24,339 bases of DNA from JBGPBY01 sp041481485 (GCA_041481485.1 JBGPBY010000031.1:1-24339); one strand, 5' to 3'; counted from the stretch's first letter, positions 7,928 through 16,620 are shown. Numbers and translations: made by a program. The notes: generated by a model from the sequence alone, not told the origin.

Positions 7928-8888
7928 ACCGCAACTCGCCGACTTCCCGGATAACTTCTTCCGCGCTTATTCCTTCTATCGGATTGAATCTCAGATAACG
8001 ATCGGTCTTCCCAAATGGTCTGAAGTGCTCCGGCAGTCCGATGCTGAACAACCCCAGCGTTGGAATCCCAAGAATCGGCCCAAGGTGCATAGGACCGGTA
8101 TCATTGCTGATCAAGAGTTCAGCGGTGTACACGGTCGCCGCCAGTTGAGAAATCGAGAGATTTGCTGCCGTGTGGATCATTTCGGGATGTTTTGCTTTCT
8201 CTTTCAATTGCTGCAAGAGGGGCTCTCCCTGAGGGCCGGCGATCGCGACGACATACATTCCCAGCCGAGCGGAAAGATAATCTGCAACTTCCGCAAAATA
8301 CGCCGGCGGCCAGATTCTTTTGGGAGTTGGTGCGTCCACATAAATCGCGGCGTAAGGCCTGGCCGGCAGATTCTCCCTGACCCAATTCAGACTTTCCAGC
8401 GGGACGACGAGGGGCGACCGGACAGTTTGTCCCCTTACCTCAATTGCTTCGATCATCTCGAGGAACATGTCGCGAACGTGAAGATTCTTGTCTTCCAGGA
8501 CCGATGGCAAATTAAAACAGAATTCTAAGAACGATTCTCCATTCCGCTTCATTCCAATACGTTTCGGAGCTTTGGACAACCATGTCAAAAGGTTCGTTTC
8601 ACGAAAACCATGAAAATCGATGACCAGGTCCGGCTTGCGGCGCCGCACGACGCGGATAACGCGAGCCATACTCTTCAATGCATGCCAGCGGGCTCCGTCT
8701 CTCATCGCGAGACGGTCCACCGGAATAATTTCATCGATCGCCGGGCACAATTCGGCGAGTGGAGCCAGCCGGCTATCCGTAAGAAACGTGATGCGGCAGT
8801 TTGGAATGCAGGATTTCAGAAGGGTTAACGCCGGAAGCAACAACACGACATCGCCGAATCGCGCCAAACGGATGGCGAGAATTTTCAC
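7899..8888 (-). CDS. Glycosyltransferase family 9 (ADP-heptose:LPS heptosyltransferase-like)
   Basis: The 329 residues have the two-Rossmann GT-B layout of family 9. Seen: an N-terminal RLARFGDVVLLLPAL (8-22) with the conserved Asp13, DFHGFRETNL (91-100), and the sugar-nucleotide site ISNDTGPMHLGPILGIPTLGLFS (260-282), whose DTGPMH is the family signature. GT9 enzymes usually add heptose from an ADP-heptose donor to the lipopolysaccharide core, on the cytoplasmic face of the inner membrane. The exact acceptor cannot be told. The start is GTG at 8888, overlapping the upstream cysteine-rich gene as GTGA, so the two are probably co-translated. The 3' end overlaps the convergent small gene. Confidence 0.9.
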   Translation of the reverse strand: MKILAIRLARFGDVVLLLPALTLLKSCIPNCRITFLTDSRLAPLAELCPAIDEIIPVDRLAMRDGARWHALKSMARVIRVVRRRKPDLVIDFHGFRETNLLTWLSKAPKRIGMKRNGESFLEFCFNLPSVLEDKNLHVRDMFLEMIEAIEVRGQTVRSPLVVPLESLNWVRENLPARPYAAIYVDAPTPKRIWPPAYFAEVADYLSARLGMYVVAIAGPQGEPLLQQLKEKAKHPEMIHTAANLSISQLAATVYTAELLISNDTGPMHLGPILGIPTLGLFSIGLPEHFRPFGKTDRYLRFNPIEGISAEEVIREVGELRSTVRRDLRR

Positions 8889-9520
8889 GGAACAATAAGA
8901 CTGCTGCGTTGTGGTTGTTCGGCAGCCTGATTCGCCATTCCCGCGAGCATGTCGAGATACTGGCGGCTGCGCGGCCGTGAATTTGAATTCACCGTCGCAG
9001 TGATAGTGAGGAAGTTCAATATGTCTACGGCCTCAGAGACTCGTAACGACTGTTCCAGTCCCCCCTGCGGTTCCGGTTGCATGAATCCATCGAAAAGTCC
9101 TTTCAGGCGGCGATACAGCGAAACCCGAATTCCACTTTCGGGAAGAGACTCGTAGTAAATCCCGGAGGAAAGCGTCTTCATCGTCGCCGCGAGATTTTTC
9201 AGTACTTCGATAACATCGGTATCGACAAGCCAGGGGGCCTCCGTTCGCTCGTTATGGATGGACTGGCATATGGAATTCAGGATCGGGGTCTGCCGGTAGA
9301 TGAATCCCTTGTCCAGTTGCTGAACCGCCGCAGTCAACTGGGGTTCTGGCTCCCGTTGATCGTTCTCGTATGCCCGGCCGGCCAGTAGGAAGTGGCAGGA
9401 CGTGGGACAATCGATATCAACCTCTCTCCTGGACCCGCAGCAAACGGGACAAATCCGGACATTCTTGGCGGGGCAGAACCGTTTGGCGGGGCGCTCGGAG
9501 CACAAAGGACAGCGAGCCAT
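8885..9520 (-). CDS. Cysteine-rich (putative zinc-binding) protein of unknown function
   Basis: The 211 residues begin with a dense cysteine module: Cys4, Cys7, Cys16, Cys24, Cys27, Cys28, Cys38 and Cys42, read as CPLCSERPAKRFCPAKN, then ICPVCCGSRREVDIDCP and SCHFL. This spacing suggests one or two zinc knuckles. The remainder, about 60-205, is mostly helical with no membrane segment. The family is not named; I recall similar N-termini in acidobacterial hypothetical proteins. The start is ATG at 9520. There is no good ribosome site, and a TATACT hexamer at 9530-9535 would place transcription start within a few bases of the ATG. It overlaps the GT9 gene by four bases, so a shared process such as envelope or RNA handling is possible but unproven. 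Confidence 0.75.
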   Translation of the reverse strand: MARCPLCSERPAKRFCPAKNVRICPVCCGSRREVDIDCPTSCHFLLAGRAYENDQREPEPQLTAAVQQLDKGFIYRQTPILNSICQSIHNERTEAPWLVDTDVIEVLKNLAATMKTLSSGIYYESLPESGIRVSLYRRLKGLFDGFMQPEPQGGLEQSLRVSEAVDILNFLTITATVNSNSRPRSRQYLDMLAGMANQAAEQPQRSSLIVP

Positions 9521-9544
9521 GGCTCGCGAAGTATAACACAGCGT

Positions 9545-9574
9545 TTGACTTTAAAATGAGGGGTCAGGAATAAT
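9545..9574 (+). promoter_or_regulatory. Putative sigma-70 promoter for rpsU
   Basis: TTGACT (9545-9550) and AATAAT (9569-9574) are separated by 18 bases. The predicted transcript would begin near 9581. The -10 box covers the in-frame ATG at 9573, so that ATG would not be in the message. This supports the TTG start at 9612. Confidence 0.5.
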
Positions 9575-9611
9575 GGTTCGTCTATTTATTACGGATTGGG
9601 GGTGTGGCGAT

Positions 9612-9812
9612 TTGGCTGATGTTCGCATTCAAGACGGTGAGTCCATTGAGAATGCACTCCGCCGTTTCAAACGCAAGGTTCAGCAGGAAGACATCATCAA
9701 GGAAGTGAAAAAGCATTCCTTTTATCTGAAACCCGGCGAAAAGAAACGAATCAAGCAGGCCCTTGCCCGGAAACGGAGCCGCAAGAAAGTCCGCCGCGTT
9801 GTCGAAGACTAG
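9612..9812 (+). CDS. rpsU: 30S ribosomal protein bS21
   Basis: bS21 binds the 30S subunit near the 3' end of 16S rRNA and aids initiation. Seen: VRIQDGESIENALRRFKRKVQQEDIIKEVKKHSFYLKPGEKKR followed by a lysine/arginine-rich tail (RKRSRKKVRR), which is the full family pattern. The start chosen is TTG at 9612, giving 66 residues beginning (M)ADVRIQDGES, the usual family beginning and length. GGGGG lies nine bases upstream. An in-frame ATG at 9573 would add 13 unrelated residues (MVRLFITDWGCGD) and falls in the putative -10 box. If no promoter acts there, the longer form remains possible. The gene is monocistronic, divergent from the cysteine-rich gene and convergent with pta. Confidence 0.93.
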   Translation: MADVRIQDGESIENALRRFKRKVQQEDIIKEVKKHSFYLKPGEKKRIKQALARKRSRKKVRRVVED

Positions 9813-9831
9813 CTGGCACAAAGTCCAGTTC

Positions 9832-9852
9832 AGGGCGCTCTTTGGGCGCCCT
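9832..9852. terminator. Hairpin between convergent rpsU and pta
   Basis: AGGGCGC (9832-9838) and GCGCCCT (9846-9852) form a perfect 7-bp GC-rich stem with a 7-base loop. It lies in the 54-base gap between two converging genes. No long T-run follows on either strand, so termination efficiency is uncertain. Confidence 0.5.
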
Positions 9853-9866
9853 CAGTCCAAAGCCAT

Positions 9867-10847
9867 CTACATTCCGACCTGAAGCGCTGTTATAGCGGTC
9901 ACATCGATGACGTCTTCGACCGAACATCCCCTCGAGAGATCATTTGCAGGTTTTTTCAATCCCTGAAGTATTGGACCAACCGCACGGGCCCCGGCCAGCC
10001 GTTCAACCAATTTGTATCCGATATTCCCAGACTGCAGATCGGGAAATATCAGTGTATTGGCCTGACCCGCGACAACACTCCCCGGTGCCTTGGATTTGGA
10101 GATTTCAGGTATGAGTGCCGCGTCCACCTGCAGTTCTCCATCGATCACCATTTCGGGAGAACGAGCTCTTGCCGTTGCCACCGACTCCCGTATGCGATCC
10201 AGGGACTGATGCTGAGCGCTCCCTTTGGTTGAAAAGGAAAGAAAGGCCACACGAGGTTCCACGTTCAGGAATCTTCGAGTATTTCTGGCAGCATCCAGCG
10301 CAATTTCCGTCAATTGAGTGACCGAAGGCGACGGGATTACTGCGCAGTCTGCAAACACAAGGTTCATTCCCGGGAGGATCATCAAAAAGAAACTCGAGAC
10401 CGAGGAGGATTCTTCATGTAAACCGATGCAATGGATCGCGGCGCGCACCGTGTCCGCGGTTGTCGTGGCGACACCGCCCACGAATCCATCGGCGTCATTT
10501 GCCCGGACCATCGCTGCCGCAAAGTAAATGGGATTGCGAAGGCGTTCGCGGGCTTCGATCTCGGTAACACCTTTTGCCCGCCATTCGGCTTGAAGCATAA
10601 AGGCATAGCTGTCCGATCGTTCGCTATCGGTTTTGACGAGATCGATTCCCTTTAAATTCACACCTAATGCCCGGGCTTTTTCGGAGATGCGATCCGGTAG
10701 TCCTATCAAAACTGGAATCGCCATTTTGCGGTCTGCGATGAGGCGCACCGCGTGGAGGATTCGAGGATCTTCAGCTTCCGGAAAGACAATGCGGCGGGGT
10801 TGATTGGCAGCCCGGTCCCGAAGCTGGCTTAGCAGGTCACTCTTCAT
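9867..10847 (-). CDS. pta: Phosphate acetyltransferase (phosphotransacetylase)
   Basis: The enzyme interconverts acetyl-CoA plus phosphate with acetyl phosphate plus CoA in the cytoplasm. The start was set at ATG 10847, giving 326 residues, the normal length of the short (class I) form. The longer open frame to 10982 runs inside the upstream gene and adds unrelated residues. Seen: RRIVFPEAEDPRILHAV near the N terminus, ADGFVGGVATTTADTVRAAIHCIG in the middle, VAFLSFSTKGSA, and the C-terminal block VAGQANTLIFPDLQSGNIGYKLVERLAGA followed by GPILQGLKKPANDLSRGCSVEDV, all hallmark Pta stretches. It begins five bases after the response-regulator stop. No acetate kinase gene is in the window. Acetyl phosphate can phosphorylate response regulators, so its place behind a two-component pair is suggestive, not proof. 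Confidence 0.94.
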   Translation of the reverse strand: MKSDLLSQLRDRAANQPRRIVFPEAEDPRILHAVRLIADRKMAIPVLIGLPDRISEKARALGVNLKGIDLVKTDSERSDSYAFMLQAEWRAKGVTEIEARERLRNPIYFAAAMVRANDADGFVGGVATTTADTVRAAIHCIGLHEESSSVSSFFLMILPGMNLVFADCAVIPSPSVTQLTEIALDAARNTRRFLNVEPRVAFLSFSTKGSAQHQSLDRIRESVATARARSPEMVIDGELQVDAALIPEISKSKAPGSVVAGQANTLIFPDLQSGNIGYKLVERLAGARAVGPILQGLKKPANDLSRGCSVEDVIDVTAITALQVGM

Positions 10848-10852
10848 TGAAA

Positions 10853-12277
10853 CTACTTCAGGGAAACCACTCCAGGGGGCCGCTCGCGTTTCTTTTTGAT
10901 TTCGATGCCGTGACGTTTGATTTTCTGATTGAGAGTCGACAGTGGAATCTTGAAACCATCCGCTGCGTCCGTCTGACTCCAATTGCAGCGTTCGAGCATT
11001 TCGATGATCACCCGTCGCTCAATCATATCCATGATGTCAAACAGCGAACTGTCTTTTGCAAACTCAAACGAAGATAACCCGGCGAACTTGGAAGGGGGAG
11101 CGATAACCGATTCCGGCAGCAGATCGTAATCGATTTCCTCAGCATGGGACAACACCACGGCCCGCTCGATGACGTTCTCAAGTTCGCGCACGTTTCCCGG
11201 CCAGTGGTAGTCCATGAGCGCCTTCAGCGCAGAAGAACTGATTCCACGGATCGATTTCTTGTTTTCTTCTCGATATTTCCGGACAAAGAATTCCACCAGA
11301 AGCGGAATATCTTCCTTTTTTTCCCGCAGAGGCGGCAATTGAATCGTGATGACGTTCAGGCGGTAGTAAAGGTCTTCGCGAAATTTACCTTCGTGAACCG
11401 CCTGCGCAAGATCCACGTTGGTTGCCGCAATCACGCGAACATCGACTTTAATCGTTTCGACGCCTCCAACGCGCATGAATTCGCGTTCCTGCAGAACCCG
11501 CAACAGTTTGGCCTGGGTTTCCGGACCGACCGTTCCAATCTCGTCGAAGAAAATCGTTCCCTGGTCGGCAATTTCAAACAAACCCTTCTTGGCGGAAATG
11601 GCACTGGTGAAGGCGCCGCGCACGTGTCCGAAAAGCGTGCTTTCGAGTAGTTCCACCGGCATGCTTCCGCTGTTTACCGGCACGAATGCCCGATCGGCGC
11701 GCGGACTTTTTAGATGAATTGCCTTGGCTATCAGCTCCTTTCCGGTTCCGCTTTCGCCCTGGACCAAAACGGTACTCCGGCTTGGCGCAACCTGTGAAAC
11801 CAGATCCAGGATTCGGATCATGGCCTTACTCTTGCCGATGATATTGTTGAATTCAAACCGCTCATTGAGAGCCCGCCGAAGCTGCGTGTTCTCACTCATG
11901 AGCTGCCGTTGCTTGACCGCGTTGCTGACGATCACGAGGAGCTTTTCGTTATCCCACGGCTTGGTGACGTAGTCGAAGCATCCTTCCTTTATGGCCGTTA
12001 CCGCAGATTCGATACCTGCCATTGCGGTGATAATCACTACCGGGAGCGAAGGCTCAATACGTTTGATTTCCTTTTGCAGCTCCATTCCGGATTTTCCAGG
12101 AAGCATCAAGTCGAGGAGAACCAGATCGACCTGGTGATCCTCCAGCTTTGTCAGTCCTTCCTCGCCGTCCTTTGCCGTGATGGTTTCGAGACCTTCAGAA
12201 TTCAGGAGCAGTTCAATGCTTTCCCGGATTTCTTCCTCGTCGTCAATGATCAGAACCGTTCCTTTATGCCTGGACAT
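10853..12277 (-). CDS. Sigma-54-dependent response regulator (NtrC/AtoC family)
   Basis: The 474 residues have three domains. The receiver (1-125) has acidic pocket Asp12-Asp13, phospho-acceptor Asp56 (VLLDLMLPG), Thr84 and Lys106. The AAA+ ATPase (about 145-385) has Walker A GESGTGKE (174-181), the sigma-54 contact loop GAFTSA (221-226) and Walker B TIFFDEIG (241-248), and ends with the WPGNVRELEN block. A Fis-type helix-turn-helix lies at about 418-460 (NWSQTDAADGFKIPLSTLNQKI). The usual loop is GAFTGA, so Gly to Ser at the fifth position is notable. The start is ATG at 12277, with GGAAGG six bases before. It overlaps the kinase gene by 14 bases, making it the cognate partner. It would activate sigma-54 promoters in response to the kinase signal. 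Confidence 0.95.
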   Translation of the reverse strand: MSRHKGTVLIIDDEEEIRESIELLLNSEGLETITAKDGEEGLTKLEDHQVDLVLLDLMLPGKSGMELQKEIKRIEPSLPVVIITAMAGIESAVTAIKEGCFDYVTKPWDNEKLLVIVSNAVKQRQLMSENTQLRRALNERFEFNNIIGKSKAMIRILDLVSQVAPSRSTVLVQGESGTGKELIAKAIHLKSPRADRAFVPVNSGSMPVELLESTLFGHVRGAFTSAISAKKGLFEIADQGTIFFDEIGTVGPETQAKLLRVLQEREFMRVGGVETIKVDVRVIAATNVDLAQAVHEGKFREDLYYRLNVITIQLPPLREKKEDIPLLVEFFVRKYREENKKSIRGISSSALKALMDYHWPGNVRELENVIERAVVLSHAEEIDYDLLPESVIAPPSKFAGLSSFEFAKDSSLFDIMDMIERRVIIEMLERCNWSQTDAADGFKIPLSTLNQKIKRHGIEIKKKRERPPGVVSLK

Positions 12278-15026
12278 TCACAGCCTTCCTTGCCGACGGA
12301 AATTCCAATCGAAACGACGTGCCGCGGCCCAGATCGCTCTCCACCGAAATATTTCCACTGTGTTCCTGAACAATGCCATAACTCACCGAGAGTCCCAATC
12401 CAGTGCCCTTTCCACCAGCTTTTGTTGTGAAGAAAGGATCATAAATCTTCTTCACGTTCTCACGGCTGATTCCGCCACCGGTGTCTGAGATGACAATCTC
12501 GATTTTTGAATCCGTGAGATTCACTCGAATCTTTAACTCACCGCCGCCTGTCATCGCGTCTTTCGCATTCAGGAAAAGATTCAGAAATACCTGCTGAAGT
12601 TTGCCAGGATTGCCAAACATGACCGGACTGTCGGCCGCATGCTGATAATCCACCGCGATTCTCGCCGTTGTAAGCTGATGTTCAAGCAGAGAAAGAGTAT
12701 CTGCGATCACCTGATGAATATCGACTGCAGAAAATTCGGTCGCGTTCGTACGCGAAAAGCTCAGGAGGCTGTTGACAATCTCCGAAGCCCGAAACGTTTG
12801 TTTGGTAATTTTTTCGAGTAATTTGTAGCCGGGATCTTCGGGGCTTATTTGCTTTCTCAGCATTTGGGAATAGCTCGAAATCACGGCCAGGGGAGTATTG
12901 ACTTCGTGCGCCACTCCGGCTGCCAGCAATCCGATCGATGTCAACTTCTCGTTTTGAATCAACTGATCTTCCAGGCGAACCCGATCCGTAATATTGTCGA
13001 CGATGATCAGCCTTCCACGGGTCGCTCCGAGTTTGTCGAGCAGTGATGTTGCCGAAAAATTTACAGTCAATCCGTTCCACGGCTGCTTGTAGAGATAGCG
13101 CTGATCGGACAGTCTGTGCAAAAACTTAATCGGTATGACTTCTTCCGTCTGTTTGCCGAGTGTCTCGCTACGGCTTAAGCCCGTAAGACTTTCCAGCGCT
13201 TGATTCCAGCCGACAATTCGGCCATCCACACTCTCAACAACTACGCCGACGTCGATGGATTCGATAATGTTTTCGCTGAAATCCTTCAGGTCGTGGTATT
13301 CCGCCGCGCGTTGTTCCAAAGACTGATAGAGCAGCGCATTCTCGAGCGCAATTCCGACATAATCCGCCATGCTTTCAAGCAGTTCAAGATCCTCACTGGT
13401 GAGGTAATCACCCTTCTGCGTCTTTCCCAGTCCGACATAGGCGATGACACGGTCTTTTGCCTGACAGGGAATGAAGTAATTCAAACCGGCAAAATCCTCT
13501 CTGAAGAACAAATAGGGTTGGTGAATCCATCCCTTAAGAAAGGAAAGGTCGGAGTCCGCAGGAATCGTGAGGCCGGAAACAAATGCCGGAAGAAAGGATC
13601 CATTTTGTTTGGGATCTTCCAGAAATACCGCCGTACGATCGACAGATAATGCCTGGCTGAGACGAGTGACGATCAGTTCCAGCACCTTCTCGGAACGGAC
13701 TTCCGCTCCCAGCGTTCTGCCAAAGTCGATGAGGGAGTGCCGGATCCCATACCGGTCCCGATAGAAGAATTTGTCCAGCCAAATCTGGAACTGGTCTTTG
13801 ATTGGAGTGAATAAGAGCGCGGCCATTGTCGTTGCGATTACGCGCACAACGGTTCCCGCCGGCTCAAAGCCGGAACCGAGAAATTCTCCGACCAGTACAA
13901 TCAGTGTGGCATACAGGCCGATAACGGAAGCCGTCGACAGCGTATACGTAACGCCACGCTTGAAAATAATGTCGAAGTCCATGAGCCGGTAGCTTTCGAT
14001 CGCATAACCGAAGGAAACCGGAATAAAGATCAGCGGCAGAATTGCCGCATCCACCCAGGCGCCTGGAGTGATCCCGGCGATCCGTGGGATTGTCTGGAGA
14101 AGAAAATAAGGTAAGACGGCCAGTGCTGTCCCGCGCGTTACCCACTTCAGTTGCTGGCGGAGTTCGGGCGACTGGACTGTGAAATATTTCCACAACAGCG
14201 CCGCAGCGCTGGCTACGAAATAAGCACCGATATGGACATCCACTGCAGTTTCGAGAAAATCTCGGAGCAAAAGCGGAGAGGGAAGCGCTCTGAGGTTTCC
14301 ATTCACGAAAAGAAACCATGCCAGCAGGAGCACAAATCCGGGCATGTAAAGCAGAACCAACCAGTATAAATTCCGGGTGAGCCAGTTCTTTCGAACTGCG
14401 AATTCCAGGCAGAAATGAAGGAACAAAGGCGGCAAAAAGGCAGATGCCGCCAGGTCGAGCCAGAATACCGTCCAGTCCACAGGGTTTAGTTGACCTGTGT
14501 AGCTGTAAACAAACAGCACGAATGACAAGAGGCAGACGTAATAGAAATGAATCGCCTGCCGTGCGCGAATCCTCCGCACCAGCACAAAGACTCCAACAAG
14601 AAAGTTAAAGAGTCCGATGATCTCCAGGTATAACCGATGGCGCTGGAAACGCTGTGACGGTCCCGTGACAATCAGGGTCGAATCAAAAACCGCATCTCCT
14701 CGTTTGATTGTATATTTCGCCTGGTTCCAGGCCCCAACTTCGTACAGAATCTGGATGACTTCACGGTCGCTTCCGACAGTGCGGCCGTTGATCATGAGCA
14801 GGGTGTCGCCGACCTGGATACCGGCGCGTTCTGCAGGTTCGTCGGGTGTGAGTTGCTGCGCTTTAATCTTGCCGTTTTCTTCGATCCACGAGCAACCGTC
14901 TTCGGGGGCAATCCACTTTCTCTTCTGCTCCGCATTGAGGCCGCCGATTACGAGCAGGGCAATCGTGAGCAGTATTGCGAATGTCAGTTTGAAGGAATGA
15001 GTGTTCCGATTTTCAGAAACGGATAT
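12264..15026 (-). CDS. PDZ-7TM-GAF-PAS sensor histidine kinase (start uncertain)
   Basis: From the first ATG (14795) the protein has 843 residues: several membrane helices (about 56-335), GAF (about 365-490), PAS (about 505-600), a HisKA H-box AAGVAHEVNTPL with His630, then ATPase boxes N (NLFLNAKDAM), G1 (DTGGGIS) and G2 (GTGLGLS). That ATG lies inside a PDZ domain. The same frame upstream reads a membrane segment (LTFAILLTIALLVIGGL) and the PDZ beginning (DEPAERAGIQVGDTLLMINGRTV). It stays open to a TAA at 15041-15039 and has no ATG, GTG or TTG. The extent given starts at ATA 15026, which follows AGGCGG by five bases; this gives 920 residues and is a guess. The gene overlaps the barrel-protein gene and the response regulator. 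The PDZ-plus-membrane layout suggests sensing of envelope proteins or peptides. Confidence 0.85.
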   Translation of the reverse strand: MSVSENRNTHSFKLTFAILLTIALLVIGGLNAEQKRKWIAPEDGCSWIEENGKIKAQQLTPDEPAERAGIQVGDTLLMINGRTVGSDREVIQILYEVGAWNQAKYTIKRGDAVFDSTLIVTGPSQRFQRHRLYLEIIGLFNFLVGVFVLVRRIRARQAIHFYYVCLLSFVLFVYSYTGQLNPVDWTVFWLDLAASAFLPPLFLHFCLEFAVRKNWLTRNLYWLVLLYMPGFVLLLAWFLFVNGNLRALPSPLLLRDFLETAVDVHIGAYFVASAAALLWKYFTVQSPELRQQLKWVTRGTALAVLPYFLLQTIPRIAGITPGAWVDAAILPLIFIPVSFGYAIESYRLMDFDIIFKRGVTYTLSTASVIGLYATLIVLVGEFLGSGFEPAGTVVRVIATTMAALLFTPIKDQFQIWLDKFFYRDRYGIRHSLIDFGRTLGAEVRSEKVLELIVTRLSQALSVDRTAVFLEDPKQNGSFLPAFVSGLTIPADSDLSFLKGWIHQPYLFFREDFAGLNYFIPCQAKDRVIAYVGLGKTQKGDYLTSEDLELLESMADYVGIALENALLYQSLEQRAAEYHDLKDFSENIIESIDVGVVVESVDGRIVGWNQALESLTGLSRSETLGKQTEEVIPIKFLHRLSDQRYLYKQPWNGLTVNFSATSLLDKLGATRGRLIIVDNITDRVRLEDQLIQNEKLTSIGLLAAGVAHEVNTPLAVISSYSQMLRKQISPEDPGYKLLEKITKQTFRASEIVNSLLSFSRTNATEFSAVDIHQVIADTLSLLEHQLTTARIAVDYQHAADSPVMFGNPGKLQQVFLNLFLNAKDAMTGGGELKIRVNLTDSKIEIVISDTGGGISRENVKKIYDPFFTTKAGGKGTGLGLSVSYGIVQEHSGNISVESDLGRGTSFRLEFPSARKAVNVQA

Positions 15027-16620
15027 TGATGCCGCCTTTTACGAAACGCGGAGAATTCGAAATCTGAGCACTCCGGTTTCCGTATACCTGTTCGAGTACA
15101 TTGCGTGCATCGAGAATTGCCTGGACTTTGCCTGGAAACGATCCCCACGTCGGCAAGGTCTGGGCGACCGTAATACTGAGAGTCGGGTCGTTATACTCCA
15201 CATTGGCTTGATAAGGGTCAATCGATGCCGCAGCCAGGGGTGAAACCCAGCGGTACACCGCCATCAGGTGCGTATTTGTAAGATCCACGTCGGTACTGAT
15301 TCGTGCGGTGACCACATGAAATTGACGCTGAACCATCTGGTCTCGAACCTCATCCAGGGTTGTGGCTCGTCCTCTTAGTCCGATTCCAGAAGCCACGGTG
15401 TAGCCGATGCCTGCATCGAAATTTTTGAAATCGTGGTCGATAAACAGGCGCGCGCCCTGCGAGGGATTATTTCTTCCATCCACGATAAGGAAGCTGCTGG
15501 TTCGATCTGGCAGGACAACAAAGAGCGTGTGATTTGCCGCTTCTTCCTTAAAGACGCCTCCGGAGATTTTCGTAGATCCCGAAACATACCGGGACGCTGT
15601 GATTTCTGCATGCCGGTACGACTGTCTGGCCAGAGGCAGGAAGCTCTGTTGCTCGAAGTAATCTTTGCCTCGAATCGGATCATCGGCCTGACTTGGCGCT
15701 TCCGCAGTCGCGGATATTCCAATGGTGGTCTGGGAATTGGGAACAAACGAAAGTCCCATCGCCGGGCGGAAATAATGTTCGCGGGAATTACCTGCGGTCC
15801 GTCCGGTTTCAGCGGTGTAGTTGAAAATCACATGATTCACCAGCTGAAGTTTCTCGTTGTATTTGATCTGGATTTCCTTGAGATCTTCGCCGGGAAAGCT
15901 TCCGTTTAACACCGAACCTTCACGCATGTTCAAGCTGATCGCGGACTGGTGATTTTCGCGAGGAGAAAATTCGTAAGTGGCGGCGAATCCGCGCGGCTGG
16001 TCGGGAGATTCGTTGTACTGACCGTCAACCGTCACTCGGGAATGATTCTGAAGCGGCATGGTCACGGAAAAGCGGGAGCCTCTGGAATCCGTTGTGCCGC
16101 CGCCGGAAGTTTCCGTCGATCTGGAATAAAGCTGAAGGTATCCGGAATAGTCCGGCCGTGAGATAGCGTCTCCGGGAGTCTGATTGAACACTCTTAAGAC
16201 AGGCTGTGCGCCGCGTGCGCTGCGAAGAACCCAGATCATGTCCTGCGCGTCTTTCCCGTCTCGGTTATTGTTCAGAAAGACATCCATTGCCGTCTGCAGA
16301 TTCAGCGTCAGCGTTTCGGACTTTCCGCCGGATAATCGAATTCCGGATTTCGTGGCGGGGAGGAAGCGGGACATCGTGACTTTTACGGAGTATTCGCCGA
16401 CGAGAAGGTTGGAAATCACGAAGTTTCCGTAGTTGTCCGTGAATGCCATTCGTTCTCCCACGGCCGACGTCGCCGCGGTCGCAATAACGAGAGCGCCGAC
16501 GACGGGGATGTTACTGGTATCGCGAACGTTGCCCTGAATGGCGCCGAGCGTTTCGGCTGCCATGCCGGTGACGGGGAAAACCAACGACGCGAGAATTCCA
16601 AAAGCAACAGCGATTTTCAT
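15013..16620 (-). CDS. Secreted carboxypeptidase-regulatory domain / beta-barrel-like outer-membrane protein
   Basis: The 535 residues begin with a signal peptide (KIAVAFGILASLVFPVTGMAA, cleavage near 21). A carboxypeptidase-regulatory Ig-like domain follows at about 27-110 (GAIQGNVRDTSNIPVVGALVIAT, then GNFVISNLLVGEYSVKVTM). The remainder, about 150-535, alternates polar and hydrophobic residues in short strands and ends in NIRF; a terminal Phe is typical of outer-membrane barrels. It resembles the acidobacterial TonB-receptor-like proteins but is shorter and shows no plug domain. The start is ATG at 16620, with an AGAGGGT-type ribosome site. It lies 34 bases after the GWxTD gene, and its end overlaps the kinase frame. 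Inferred role: outer-membrane protein or pore, possibly supplying or being monitored by the kinase signal. Substrate is unknown. Confidence 0.8.
   Translation of the reverse strand: MKIAVAFGILASLVFPVTGMAAETLGAIQGNVRDTSNIPVVGALVIATAATSAVGERMAFTDNYGNFVISNLLVGEYSVKVTMSRFLPATKSGIRLSGGKSETLTLNLQTAMDVFLNNNRDGKDAQDMIWVLRSARGAQPVLRVFNQTPGDAISRPDYSGYLQLYSRSTETSGGGTTDSRGSRFSVTMPLQNHSRVTVDGQYNESPDQPRGFAATYEFSPRENHQSAISLNMREGSVLNGSFPGEDLKEIQIKYNEKLQLVNHVIFNYTAETGRTAGNSREHYFRPAMGLSFVPNSQTTIGISATAEAPSQADDPIRGKDYFEQQSFLPLARQSYRHAEITASRYVSGSTKISGGVFKEEAANHTLFVVLPDRTSSFLIVDGRNNPSQGARLFIDHDFKNFDAGIGYTVASGIGLRGRATTLDEVRDQMVQRQFHVVTARISTDVDLTNTHLMAVYRWVSPLAAASIDPYQANVEYNDPTLSITVAQTLPTWGSFPGKVQAILDARNVLEQVYGNRSAQISNSPRFVKGGINIRF

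Noticed and set aside
15013..15041. Fusion of the barrel protein to the kinase by programmed frameshifting
   Set aside because: The frames do overlap, but an outer-membrane barrel fused to an inner-membrane kinase makes no topological sense, and no clear slippery heptamer was found. Kept only as a minor option in the start-codon finding.
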